32,995 bases of DNA from contig NZ_JAUFQJ010000025.1 in NCBI RefSeq assembly GCF_030409685.1, forward strand, positions 1-32,995, read 5' to 3'. Position 1 is the stretch's first letter, and every line of letters begins with the position of its first letter. Positions 19,157 through 27,193 of this stretch are shown here, in pieces. This DNA is from Ferruginibacter paludis. GTDB taxonomy: Bacteria; Bacteroidota; Bacteroidia; Chitinophagales; Chitinophagaceae. Made by a program: the position numbers and the translations under genes. The notes under the pieces are model-generated. The model worked only from the letters and a program-made list of their open reading frames with translations. It was not told where the DNA came from and did not search any database.

Positions 19157-20512
19157 TTACAACTTCACAATTGTAACTTTCTTTTCAATTTGCCCGTTGC
19201 TCCAGCTTGCAATAACCCGGTACGTTCCTGAAGCAATGTTATTCATATTGATATGCACAAGATTGTTCCCCTTAAGTAAATTGATTTGTTGCAGACTTAT
19301 CATTGATCCTTTATTATCAAATATTTTTATTACAGCCTTCGATTCTTTAGCAACGTTAATTATAGCGGTTAGATTTTTAGCTACAGGGTTTGGCCAAACT
19401 TTCCAATCTTTATCAGCATCACAATCTGCATGAATACTGCCTGAGTATTTTATGCCACCATTCAGATCATATTCCGCAATGCGATATGCAGCACTATTGG
19501 CCAGTGGGCTGTTGTCTGTAAAACTATAACTACGTTCTATACTACTGTTGCCCGCTGCGGGTTGGCGGTCAACCACAGCCCAGCCACTACCACCAGCACT
19601 TCTTTCAACATTAAAATAACTGCTGTTAATCTCCTGTGCAGTTTCCCATGTCAGCTTAACATTGCCATTCTCACATCCGGCATTGAAAAGACTAAATATA
19701 ACGGGCAGCGGATTGCTGACACGGGCAAGTGTCCAGGTGGAGAATGCATCAATACCCGTTTTCTCTATATAATTGCTTGCAGTGTTTCTCGTTGTAAAAC
19801 CAGCATCACTCCAGCTAAGGCCATCCGGACTTCTCCACAAAACGAGGCTGTTTGCATCCAAACCATTGAGTTCGGTATTGAGATAGCCAAACCGGAGTGT
19901 TGCATTAAGACCGCTGTTATTGGCGGGACTAATATCATAATACCGCAGGATACCTGCACCTCCGGATCCGGCAATGTTTTGCGCCACATGTCCCCTGCGG
20001 ATGACAGTACTACCCAAATTTTGCACAGACGTTATAATAGCTCCGAGATTGCCGGGATCGATTGAAACAGGTGCATTGAGCGTATTGACAATTTGCAAAT
20101 AGCCACCATTAGTACCGGTAACACCCGTCATTTCTGATTCTCCATTGACGGAGCCGGAAGTACCAAGATCAATATTGTTGTTATTCAAATCCAGAAAACC
20201 TGACTGGAAAGTAATTGCCTGGCTTACATTAATTGTTCTTTGTAAAATAATTTTTGAAGAGCCAGTAAGTGCCACCTGGATATTGCTAAAAAGTGGAACG
20301 TTAGTTCCACTGACAGCTACATTTTTATTGCCGGTAAACTTAAAAATATTATCCAGGATTGCACTGCTTGCATCATGCTGCAGATCGATGTTATCAAGCA
20401 CTACGTAAGTGCCTGCTTCACTTTTCCAGCTGGTGCCTGCCCCGATCTGCAATTGCGCATGGCAGTAAACAGAGGCAAGTAAGCAGGTGGAAAGAATACA
20501 TAATTTTTTCAT
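19157..20512 (-). CDS. Secreted protein with type IX secretion C-terminal domain
   Basis: The 451-residue protein has a signal peptide (MKKLCILSTCLLASVYCHAQ) and a long beta-rich region with repeated strand patterns (NVAVSGTNVPLFSNIQVAL, GSSKIILQRTINVSQ-like). A module around 290-365 (KLTWETAQEINSSYFNVERS) is followed by a C-terminal type A sorting domain starting at KVWPNPVAKNLTAIIN and ending in KKVTIVKL. The sorting domain directs export by the type IX system and attachment at the cell surface. It follows the next upstream lipoprotein gene by 17 bp, so the two are cotranscribed. The ligand is unknown. Confidence 0.88.
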   Translation of the reverse strand: MKKLCILSTCLLASVYCHAQLQIGAGTSWKSEAGTYVVLDNIDLQHDASSAILDNIFKFTGNKNVAVSGTNVPLFSNIQVALTGSSKIILQRTINVSQAITFQSGFLDLNNNNIDLGTSGSVNGESEMTGVTGTNGGYLQIVNTLNAPVSIDPGNLGAIITSVQNLGSTVIRRGHVAQNIAGSGGAGILRYYDISPANNSGLNATLRFGYLNTELNGLDANSLVLWRSPDGLSWSDAGFTTRNTASNYIEKTGIDAFSTWTLARVSNPLPVIFSLFNAGCENGNVKLTWETAQEINSSYFNVERSAGGSGWAVVDRQPAAGNSSIERSYSFTDNSPLANSAAYRIAEYDLNGGIKYSGSIHADCDADKDWKVWPNPVAKNLTAIINVAKESKAVIKIFDNKGSMISLQQINLLKGNNLVHINMNNIASGTYRVIASWSNGQIEKKVTIVKL

Positions 20513-20529
20513 TGCTCAACTGTTATGGG

Positions 20530-21366
20530 TTACTGACATTGATAAGTGTATGTTTCAATAAATGAATAAGTAGTACCATCCGATATCTTTTTATTTGTGT
20601 TTATTCTTGATAGGGGAAAACCGTTATCATTGTATGTATAAGTTATGGTTCTAATCCTATCCGGATCTCCGGAATTATTATATCCCAACAGGTTATTTTT
20701 GCTAAGCGCTTCAAATATTGGCCCGGGGTCGTAATTGTTCCAACCTGCATGCATATACAATTGCCAGTTTTTTATACCTGTATACGGACTTGGTTTGTCA
20801 TCATAACCCGTGGCTGTTACTACGACATCGCCCCTGGGGCCTGTTGTGTTTTCGTATTTCAGGGAAGTAACATTATCCTGGTCGTTATAAACAATGGTGA
20901 GCTTGTATTCCCAATCTGTGGCAATATGCGGCGTTGTTTCCAGCACCTGCACCAACCTTGATTTGCCATCATAAGCAAATGTATAGTTCCAGTAATCGGA
21001 CTGTGTGATGCCATCCATGGTTATCCACTGACTTGCAGTTGTAGGAAGCCCGGTAAAGATATTGGCGTTGTAAGATGTATTTAGTGAGTCGGTAAGTCCG
21101 GTCCTTACCGATGCCGGTTGGGTGATGGAAGTAGACGAATATCCTATCGCCATTTTCACCGGGGGATATGAAATATTGGCCAACGTCCCATCTGCGTTGT
21201 AGGTATACACATATGTTAAATTCCCTGAGTTAAAGTTGGAATATTCCGTCAGTGGTTTGCATTTCGCAGTCCCCACTGGAGTAACAGCATTTACGCTGTC
21301 TTTACCGCAACTGGAGCATACGCCAACAAATAATACAAGGACATGTAACCGGATAATTTTTTTCAT
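20530..21366 (-). CDS. Lipoprotein with YD-repeat-like region
   Basis: The 278-residue protein begins MKKIIRLHVLVLFVGVCSSC, with lipobox VCSSC. It contains YD-repeat-like segments (LTYVYTYNADGTLANISYPP, YTYNDNGFPLSRINT) of the kind seen in DUF4595-type Bacteroidota lipoproteins. It is predicted to be lipid-anchored and beta-rich. It sits 43 bp after the tail-fibre protein gene and 17 bp before the T9SS cargo gene, on the same strand. The function is unknown. Confidence 0.78.
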   Translation of the reverse strand: MKKIIRLHVLVLFVGVCSSCGKDSVNAVTPVGTAKCKPLTEYSNFNSGNLTYVYTYNADGTLANISYPPVKMAIGYSSTSITQPASVRTGLTDSLNTSYNANIFTGLPTTASQWITMDGITQSDYWNYTFAYDGKSRLVQVLETTPHIATDWEYKLTIVYNDQDNVTSLKYENTTGPRGDVVVTATGYDDKPSPYTGIKNWQLYMHAGWNNYDPGPIFEALSKNNLLGYNNSGDPDRIRTITYTYNDNGFPLSRINTNKKISDGTTYSFIETYTYQCQ

Positions 21367-21409
21367 GTTTTATTTTTTATGGAGTGAATAAATTGAGTGA
21401 TAGGAAGGT

Positions 21410-23344
21410 TTACTTCTTTTCTATTACCTCCATGCGTTTTAGCAACAGGTCAATTTGTTGTTGTTGATTTTCTATAACGGTCTGTTGTCGTTTTATAAGA
21501 TTGCTTAGTTCCTGCGTAGCAGAAATATTGAGCGTAGTTAGGCCTTCATAATCGACGGTTCTAAAATCATCCACTTCTTCACCATAAACAAATATATTGT
21601 CGGACTTAATAAAGGGTACACTGATGATAACCTTCGTGTCTGAAGGAATAGAAACAATTTCTGCGTCCTGCATTGTTTCACCGTCAGATAGAAGAACCCG
21701 TAGTTTTTTTGCGTTGTGGCTGATATTATGTTTATCGGTAAAACTTAATAAAAAACCCATCGTAGTTTTTTCAATCTTGTTAGTGTGTTGATATACGTTA
21801 GGAATAAAATCGGTATGCTTTGACACTGCCTGTGGGTATACCTTTTCAACTTCCTGTGCAATTACTTTTTTAAAGGTTTTGTTACCATACATTACTTTGT
21901 CCTTCATTGTGTAATCGGTAACTTTTAAAGTACTAATGGTTTCTAAATCTTCGGCTTTATTGCTGATCCCGATAATATTTTTAATTCGTGCATCTGAAAA
22001 AGCATCAAATTCCCCCGCGTGCACAGCACCAGTGGCATGAATGGAGACATTGGCGGTGCAAAAGTTGCAGTCCCCCACACCATTTAGATAACCGCCTCTG
22101 TTAATGTATGAATAGCTGCTTACAGTTGCTACAGTTCCTACAACATCCAGTGCAGCCTGTGGAGTACTGGTATTAATTCCAATTCTTCCTCCTGTGCCAT
22201 ATTTTGGCAAGAAAACAAAATCGGTTGTACTGGCAAATTGAGAAGATGTATTGGTTTGAGCAATGGCAGTTACCTGTACTCCATTTCCAAATGTTATGTC
22301 ATTACCATTGAATCCATTGGCAGCCCCAATTTGCAATCTATTAACAGGAGTGGCGGCGCCAATTCCTACGTTGCCTGTATTTGTATTCATTAATAAACCC
22401 CAGCCAGCAACGTCTCCATAAATACCCACCAGGTTAAAGTCTTTCGTGCCGATGAATGCATTTACTGCTGAATTATCAGCGTTGTTTAATGATATTCCGG
22501 CTGTAGATGACACCGAACTGCTGCGTATTCGTATTCTGTCTGCGATATCCATTTTAAAAGCCTGATCGCCAACTCCAACACCCACATTGCCATTGATATC
22601 AATATTTATTGCAGCATTGCTGTTGGCAACCAGCCTGAATGCATGTGGAGAAAAAGTACCAATAGCAGCCGAAACACCCCCAACTGCTTCTTTCAAAATA
22701 ATTCCACCATCACTTTCATGTGAAAAGCCATCGGTATTATTGGGTGTATGTATTGTAAGTTTTGTACCAGGAACCGTTGTACCAATTCCGAAATTTCCAT
22801 TCGGAAGTAATGTCATTAATTCATTACTGTTATTCGTAAAAAAAGTAAGCGGGTGATTAGACTTTGTTCCCAACCAACCCTTCCCGTTTCCAATATAAGT
22901 TCCCAATGTTACAGTACCATCTGAATGAGTAATACCGTAGTTGCCTGTTGTAGTTTGTACAGAAAGTTTAGTAAGAGGGGCAGCGGTACCAATACCTACG
23001 TTACCAGCCGTGTTTGAAAAAATATCACTTGCATTTAATGTCCAATAATTAGTGGAGCTTCCAGAAGACAATACATTCCATGCCGTGCCATTGTAAAACC
23101 AAAAACTATTGGTGTCAGTATCAAACACCAGCAAACCTGCTGCCGGCGTTGGAATGTTTGTTCTTTGAAGGGTGGTCATCCGGGGGGGCAGCATGCCTTT
23201 GGTAATACTTTTAATATCAAGTATGGCGCTGCTATGTGCCGCCAATCCATCTGTGTTGATGGCAACGCTCTGAGCCATCAAGCAATCCACAGAAAAAATC
23301 GCCATGCAAGCAATAACGGCCAAAAGAAGTACTAATCGTTTCAT
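21410..23344 (-). CDS. Exported tail-fibre-like protein with S74 intramolecular chaperone domain
   Basis: The 644-residue protein has a signal peptide (ending CLMAQ) and an N-terminal module (GMLPPRMTTLQRTNIPTPAAGLLVFDTD) common in Bacteroidota surface proteins. A long body of GNVGIGTAAP/NGNFGIGTTVPGTKL repeats follows. The Peptidase_S74 chaperone domain begins at SDARIKNI (about residue 450), with Ser450 as the likely self-cleavage residue. The domain appears extended by about 80 residues (TMGFLLSFTDKHNIS...) before the usual coiled-coil end. S74 domains help trimers fold and are then released. It is probably a trimeric surface fibre and the first gene of the four-gene run. Confidence 0.87.
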   Translation of the reverse strand: MKRLVLLLAVIACMAIFSVDCLMAQSVAINTDGLAAHSSAILDIKSITKGMLPPRMTTLQRTNIPTPAAGLLVFDTDTNSFWFYNGTAWNVLSSGSSTNYWTLNASDIFSNTAGNVGIGTAAPLTKLSVQTTTGNYGITHSDGTVTLGTYIGNGKGWLGTKSNHPLTFFTNNSNELMTLLPNGNFGIGTTVPGTKLTIHTPNNTDGFSHESDGGIILKEAVGGVSAAIGTFSPHAFRLVANSNAAINIDINGNVGVGVGDQAFKMDIADRIRIRSSSVSSTAGISLNNADNSAVNAFIGTKDFNLVGIYGDVAGWGLLMNTNTGNVGIGAATPVNRLQIGAANGFNGNDITFGNGVQVTAIAQTNTSSQFASTTDFVFLPKYGTGGRIGINTSTPQAALDVVGTVATVSSYSYINRGGYLNGVGDCNFCTANVSIHATGAVHAGEFDAFSDARIKNIIGISNKAEDLETISTLKVTDYTMKDKVMYGNKTFKKVIAQEVEKVYPQAVSKHTDFIPNVYQHTNKIEKTTMGFLLSFTDKHNISHNAKKLRVLLSDGETMQDAEIVSIPSDTKVIISVPFIKSDNIFVYGEEVDDFRTVDYEGLTTLNISATQELSNLIKRQQTVIENQQQQIDLLLKRMEVIEKK

Positions 23345-24024
23345 GTGTGTTTTTTAAGTTTTGAAAGAAATTTTTTTATGTCTTATCCATTTATTTTACT
23401 TATCAGTTTTTATACTTAAGGGTAAAGTTTATATCAGAGCCTGCTGTTGGTTATATTTTTGTTTACCTCTTATAATGCTTAAATCTTTTTTTAATCTTAT
23501 CGGCAGTAATTCAGCCCTGCATGCCACCAGAGGCATCCGTTTGATAATTGATGTTTCTAAACCGAATAATTAATTTATTTTGATAAAAGTAGGGCGGCTG
23601 GGCTGCAAGGTGTTAGCGATTATGTGGTAGATGCTGGCACTATCGTCGCATGTGATATACTGCTGAAGATCAACTTATTGCAAAGTGGCATGCAACAGGT
23701 TTTTCAATATGTGCGACAAAAACTTTTAAAGAAAGATTCTATTTCGGCGTTCAGTAGTTGGGATGTTCTGCAATGTCCACAAGACGGGCTTGTTTTTAAA
23801 CTTTTGTGCAAAGAAAAAACTTTTTGCCTTCGTCTCGGCGTTACTGATGCCCTAGTTGCAAACAATTCAATGCAAGCAATTACCCAATCATTAACTTACC
23901 TGTAAAACCTGTACGGTTTGCCTGGTGGATAGTAAGTCTAAGCGATATTTTATCACCTGTGAAACCAATATAAACTTATCCAGTGGCTGCGGGTAGAGTA
24001 TACTAATAGTAAACATATACGCAT
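23345..24024. other. Intergenic stretch upstream of the island junction
   Basis: These 680 bp hold the promoter region of the tail-fibre gene and no accepted gene. A 93-codon frame starting with GTG at 23624 has no recognisable pattern. The chromosome/island boundary follows at 24061. Confidence 0.5.
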
Positions 24025-24057
24025 AAAAAAAGAGACTATCTTAATGATAATCTCTTG
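24025..24057 (-). terminator. Terminator of the interrupted tRNA-Arg gene
   Basis: On the minus strand AGAGATTATC and GATAGTCTCT form a 10-bp stem (one T.G pair) with loop ATTAA, followed by seven T. It lies directly after the tRNA 3' end, as expected for the original tRNA terminator. Confidence 0.8.
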
Positions 24058-24060
24058 TGG

Positions 24061-24105
24061 TGGTGACCGCGTCAGGATTCAAACCTGAAACCTTCTGATC
24101 CGTAG
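24061..24105 (-). pseudogene. 3' half of tRNA-Arg(ACG); probable attachment site of a genomic island
   Basis: Read on the minus strand, the sequence runs from the anticodon loop CTACGGA (anticodon ACG) through TCAGA, a 5-nt variable loop and a perfect T arm (TCAGG/CCTGA around TTTGAAT). It ends with acceptor strand CGCGGTC, discriminator A and CCA. Beyond 24105 no matching anticodon 5' stem, D arm or acceptor 5' strand exists. A tRNA gene cut at the anticodon loop, with a tyrosine integrase next to it, is the classical trace of island integration. The intact tRNA copy is expected at the other end, beyond the window. Confidence 0.85.
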
Positions 24106-24123
24106 CCTCTTAATTTAACTTTT

Positions 24124-24143
24124 CAGTTGTTTGCAGTTGTTTG
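24124..24143. repeat. Tandem 10-bp repeat next to the tRNA fragment
   Basis: CAGTTGTTTG occurs twice head to tail and then starts a third time (CAATT). Its position between the att core and the integrase start suggests integrase arm-type or excisionase binding sites, by analogy only. Confidence 0.5.
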
Positions 24144-24233
24144 CAATTAGCGCTACAACCCTTACCAGTATTGGTTTTTATAAACTTTCTTATTTATTTT
24201 GTTGCGTGTTAAAAACAGTGTTTTTTGCAAAAC

Positions 24234-24257
24234 ATGTATCAAATTATGTATCAAATT
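24234..24257. repeat. Perfect tandem 12-bp repeat before the integrase start
   Basis: ATGTATCAAATT is repeated exactly, head to tail, ending 11 bp before the integrase ATG. It may be an operator or integrase arm site that controls int expression. Confidence 0.55.
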
Positions 24258-24268
24258 TTTTATTGTTT

Positions 24269-25504
24269 ATGAAAAAGAAGAGGGTAAATGTTCAGGTGGT
24301 GCCGGACTATAGAAGAAATAAAAATGAAGGCCGGTTTCCATTAAAATTAAGAGTCACTTACAAAAGCGAAAGAAAATATTACAGCACAGGTTACAGTGCT
24401 TCTTTAGATGAATGGGAACTAATAAACAGTTCAGACGCTAAAGGAAAGTTGCGTAAAATTAAATTAGACATTTCTGGAATTGAAAATGATGCCCAAAAAT
24501 GCTGCGATGAAATTACGTCCTTTTCTTTTAAACAATTTGAATATCTATTTTTTGATGAAAGGATCATTTTTAAAAATGTAAGATCATCGTATACCGCATA
24601 CATGGATCAATTAGTAGCAAACGATCAGTATGCTACATCTATCACATATAGAACGGCTCTTCGCAGGCTAGAAAAATATCATCCTGATTTAAAATTTGAG
24701 GATATCACTGTAGAATTTCTCAGCAGATATGAATCCTGGGAATTAAGCAACGGCAAATCAATTACTACAATTGGTATCAATCTTAGAACACTTCGGGCTA
24801 TAATGAATCTCGCTAAAGAAAACGGAACTATTTCCGTTCAACAATATCCTTTTGGAAAAAGAAAGTACACCATTCCTACAAGTAAAAACATAAAGAAAGC
24901 ATTGACGATTGAACAGATAAAGAAGATATTTGACTATCCTGCTCCTACCCTGTCTCCAATGGAAAAAGCGAAAGATATCTGGATATTCAGTTACCTGTGC
25001 AATGGCATTAACCTGATGGATATTGCTCACCTGCAATGGAAAAATATCGAAACAAATTGTATTCACTTTGTAAGAGAAAAAACAAAACGCAAACAAAGAG
25101 CTAACCCCAAAATAATTACGGCCTTAAGAAATGAGCATGTAAATAGAATTATAAGCAAATGGGGAAATCATGAATCTAAGCAGGACGGTGATGATTTTGT
25201 TTTTGGAATTCTGAGCGCTGGAGATACAGCAAAAGACATACGCCGAAAGGTTCAGCAATTTATTCAAACCAACAATTTATGGACGAAAAAAATTGGTGTC
25301 GAATTGGGTTTTAGCCTGGCGCTAACATCTTACGTCGCACGCCACTCTTTTGCAACCATTTTGGTTCGTGGTGGTGCTCCTATCGAATTTGCAAGCCAGA
25401 GCCTGGGGCATGCGAATATTTTGACTACCCAACAATATTTTGCCGGCTTTGACCTGGCAAAACAAGCCGAATATGTCAAGGCATTGACCGACTTTAAGAT
25501 ATAA
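24269..25504 (+). CDS. Tyrosine recombinase, Bacteroidota-type island integrase
   Basis: The 411-residue protein starts at MKKKRVNVQVVPDYRR. An earlier in-frame Met at 24131 would add 46 non-conserved residues and overlap the repeats. It has an N-terminal arm-binding domain (about 1-60, with KLRVTYKSERKYYSTG), a SAM-like core-binding domain (about 105-190) and a catalytic domain (about 208-405). The nucleophile is Tyr390 (TTQQYFAG), preceded by LGHAN (His381) and ARHSFAT (Arg358). Arg I is replaced by Asn (NGIN, Asn248) and the His of HxxR by Tyr355, variants I recall from many Bacteroidota recombinases. It lies beside the tRNA fragment and probably inserted the island there. Confidence 0.9.
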   Translation: MKKKRVNVQVVPDYRRNKNEGRFPLKLRVTYKSERKYYSTGYSASLDEWELINSSDAKGKLRKIKLDISGIENDAQKCCDEITSFSFKQFEYLFFDERIIFKNVRSSYTAYMDQLVANDQYATSITYRTALRRLEKYHPDLKFEDITVEFLSRYESWELSNGKSITTIGINLRTLRAIMNLAKENGTISVQQYPFGKRKYTIPTSKNIKKALTIEQIKKIFDYPAPTLSPMEKAKDIWIFSYLCNGINLMDIAHLQWKNIETNCIHFVREKTKRKQRANPKIITALRNEHVNRIISKWGNHESKQDGDDFVFGILSAGDTAKDIRRKVQQFIQTNNLWTKKIGVELGFSLALTSYVARHSFATILVRGGAPIEFASQSLGHANILTTQQYFAGFDLAKQAEYVKALTDFKI

Positions 25505-25822
25505 TTTCATAAGGTGAATGAAACATTATGACATTTACTTACACCACAAAGAAGATAAACTAACATTGAATCAAAAGATCGACACCTTTCAGAAAACGGC
25601 ATTGGTAAAAAATATGTTAGATATTGTTTAATATAATCATTTAAGTTGTATTTTGTACCAGAAAGTTGTTTGCTCCCGTACCTATTCCTGTTACTGAGAG
25701 ATGGCTATGCCATTCAAAAAATATTACCGTCATTCCTACCTCTGTTCCATTTAAATAAATAACAAATCTATTCCGCGTGTGAAATATGAAACCCGGAATA
25801 TTGAATTTTTAAATTTTAAAAC
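25505..25822. other. Intergenic stretch between the two recombinase genes
   Basis: These 318 bp hold no gene. No terminator for the first integrase or firm promoter for the second is seen; the stretch is AT-rich. Confidence 0.5.
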
Positions 25823-27046
25823 ATGGAAACTGTAACATTAAGGCCTCTTTATCACAAAGAAAAGGATTGCATTGGCATTTACTTCAACAACCTGCCCTTA
25901 CTGAACAAATCGGTAAGAAAAGTAACCGATTGCCGCTGGACAAAAACATTCGGGTGCTGGTACACTCCATTAAATAAAGCTAATTATATGGCCATTACTG
26001 CTGCGTTTGAAGGGCTGGCCGTAACAGACAATGCTGAACTGAAAACTTATTTAATACAAAGGCAAAAACCAACCCCTGCTATAAGCCCTGCAAAAGTAGC
26101 TTTACCACCTGCACCAGTCAGTGGAGTTAAAGAAAAGACAACCATAACCATTTATAAACCGTTAACGGTTATAAAAGCAGGCACCATACAAGCGATCAAT
26201 GCGCATGTATTGCCCGCCATGAAGCAGCAGCTTGTTTTAAAAGCTTACAGCCAATCTACTATCAGAACTTATCTTACAGAGATGAGCCAGCTATTGCAAA
26301 CGCTTGGCAAAAACAATGCAGACGCTTTAACACCAGTTGATTTAAGAAGATACTTTGTTTTTTGTTTTGAAAAATTAAGGCTAGCCGAAAATACCCTGCA
26401 TAGCAGGATCAACGCACTGAAATTTTATTATGAACAAGTGTTGGGGCGGGACAAGTTTTTTTGGGAAATACCGCGGCCCAAAAAACATATACAATTGCCA
26501 CAGGTATTTAACCAGGATGAAGTTGCGGGCATAATCAATTCGATTACCAATTTAAAGCACAAGACCATGCTGATGCTGGCCTACAGTGCAGGCCTGAGGG
26601 TGAGTGAAGTGGTAGCTTTAAAAACATACCAGATTGACAGCAAAAGGATGAGTATTTTTTTAGAAAGGGCCAAAGGCAAGAAAGATCGACTGGTAGTATT
26701 GAGTGCAGTATTGCTGGTAATGCTAAGAGAATATGCATTAAAATATAAGCCTCAAAAAAAGGGATATTTGTTTGAAGGAGCTGTTGCCGGACAAGGATAC
26801 AGCACGCGGAGCCTGGAAGAAGTAATACAGCAGGCAAAGCAGAAAGCCGGTGTGATTAAGCCGGGCAGTATACACGCGTTACGGCACAGCTTTGCCACAC
26901 ACTTGCTGGAAAGAGGTACCGATATTTCCATGATACAAAAGTTGCTGGGTCACAATGATCTTAGAACAACGTTGCGGTATCTTCACACGACCAATAAAGA
27001 CCTGATAAAAATTGTAAGTCCGCTTGATAATCTGGACTTAAAATAA
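25823..27046 (+). CDS. XerC/D- or IntI-like tyrosine recombinase next to the cassette array
   Basis: The 407-residue protein has an unusual N-terminal domain (about 1-80, LRPLYHKEKDCIGIYFNN, CRWTKTFGCWYTPLNK) and a Pro-rich linker. A SAM-like core-binding domain (about 128-212) and a catalytic domain with the full active-site set follow: Arg259 (AGLRVSE), Lys284/286 (KGKKDR), His351 and Arg354 (HALRHS), His377 (LLGHNDL) and Tyr386 (LRYLH). The end IVSPLDNL recalls the SPLDAL end of IntI. The extra segment that marks classical IntI between the Lys and HxxR boxes is absent. It ends 124 bp before the first cassette and points toward the array. It is the best candidate for the cassette recombinase. 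Alternatively, it may derive from recombinase genes linked to IS91-like elements. Confidence 0.88.
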   Translation: METVTLRPLYHKEKDCIGIYFNNLPLLNKSVRKVTDCRWTKTFGCWYTPLNKANYMAITAAFEGLAVTDNAELKTYLIQRQKPTPAISPAKVALPPAPVSGVKEKTTITIYKPLTVIKAGTIQAINAHVLPAMKQQLVLKAYSQSTIRTYLTEMSQLLQTLGKNNADALTPVDLRRYFVFCFEKLRLAENTLHSRINALKFYYEQVLGRDKFFWEIPRPKKHIQLPQVFNQDEVAGIINSITNLKHKTMLMLAYSAGLRVSEVVALKTYQIDSKRMSIFLERAKGKKDRLVVLSAVLLVMLREYALKYKPQKKGYLFEGAVAGQGYSTRSLEEVIQQAKQKAGVIKPGSIHALRHSFATHLLERGTDISMIQKLLGHNDLRTTLRYLHTTNKDLIKIVSPLDNLDLK

Positions 27047-27178
27047 CAATGAACTGTGTATTACCGCTACAAAAAAAATTCCGCGCTTTTTTAGACATTT
27101 TATTCACTCACAGGCAGTTAGAAAAATTGTTTTTGATAAAAAGTAGCGTACTTTAGCTATAATACACATGTTAGCGGC
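27047..27178 (+). other. attI-like insertion site at the head of the array
   Basis: The region runs from the recombinase stop to the first core site GTTAGCGGC (27170-27178). It lacks the 200-bp palindrome that precedes every later unit, so it is the start of the array. The inferred crossover lies between G27170 and T27171. A partial match to the core, CCGCTAC, occurs near 27064-27070. The region also holds a promoter candidate. The function is inferred from position. Confidence 0.55.
27126..27163 (+). promoter_or_regulatory. Candidate array promoter (Pc-like)
   Basis: ATTG (27126-27129) and TACTTTAG (27149-27156) are 19 bp apart and resemble the Bacteroidota TTTG / TAnnTTTG promoter with one mismatch in each box. 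An overlapping sigma70-like TATAAT (27158-27163) is also present. Transcription would begin at the crossover point and read into cassette 1, as Pc does in integrons. Confidence 0.45.
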
Positions 27179-27193
27179 AACCTTATAGCGACA

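Noticed and set aside
23624..23905. 93-codon plus-strand frame starting with GTG
   Set aside because: No ATG start, no domain, a stop three codons upstream; not convincing though not excluded.
24061..24135. A complete tRNA on the minus strand
   Set aside because: Only the part from the anticodon loop to CCA is present; no 5' acceptor strand or D arm can be found beyond 24105.
27073..27096. Terminator after the second recombinase
   Set aside because: An A-run and a T-run flank a few G/C bases, but the stem would be A-T only; too weak to call.
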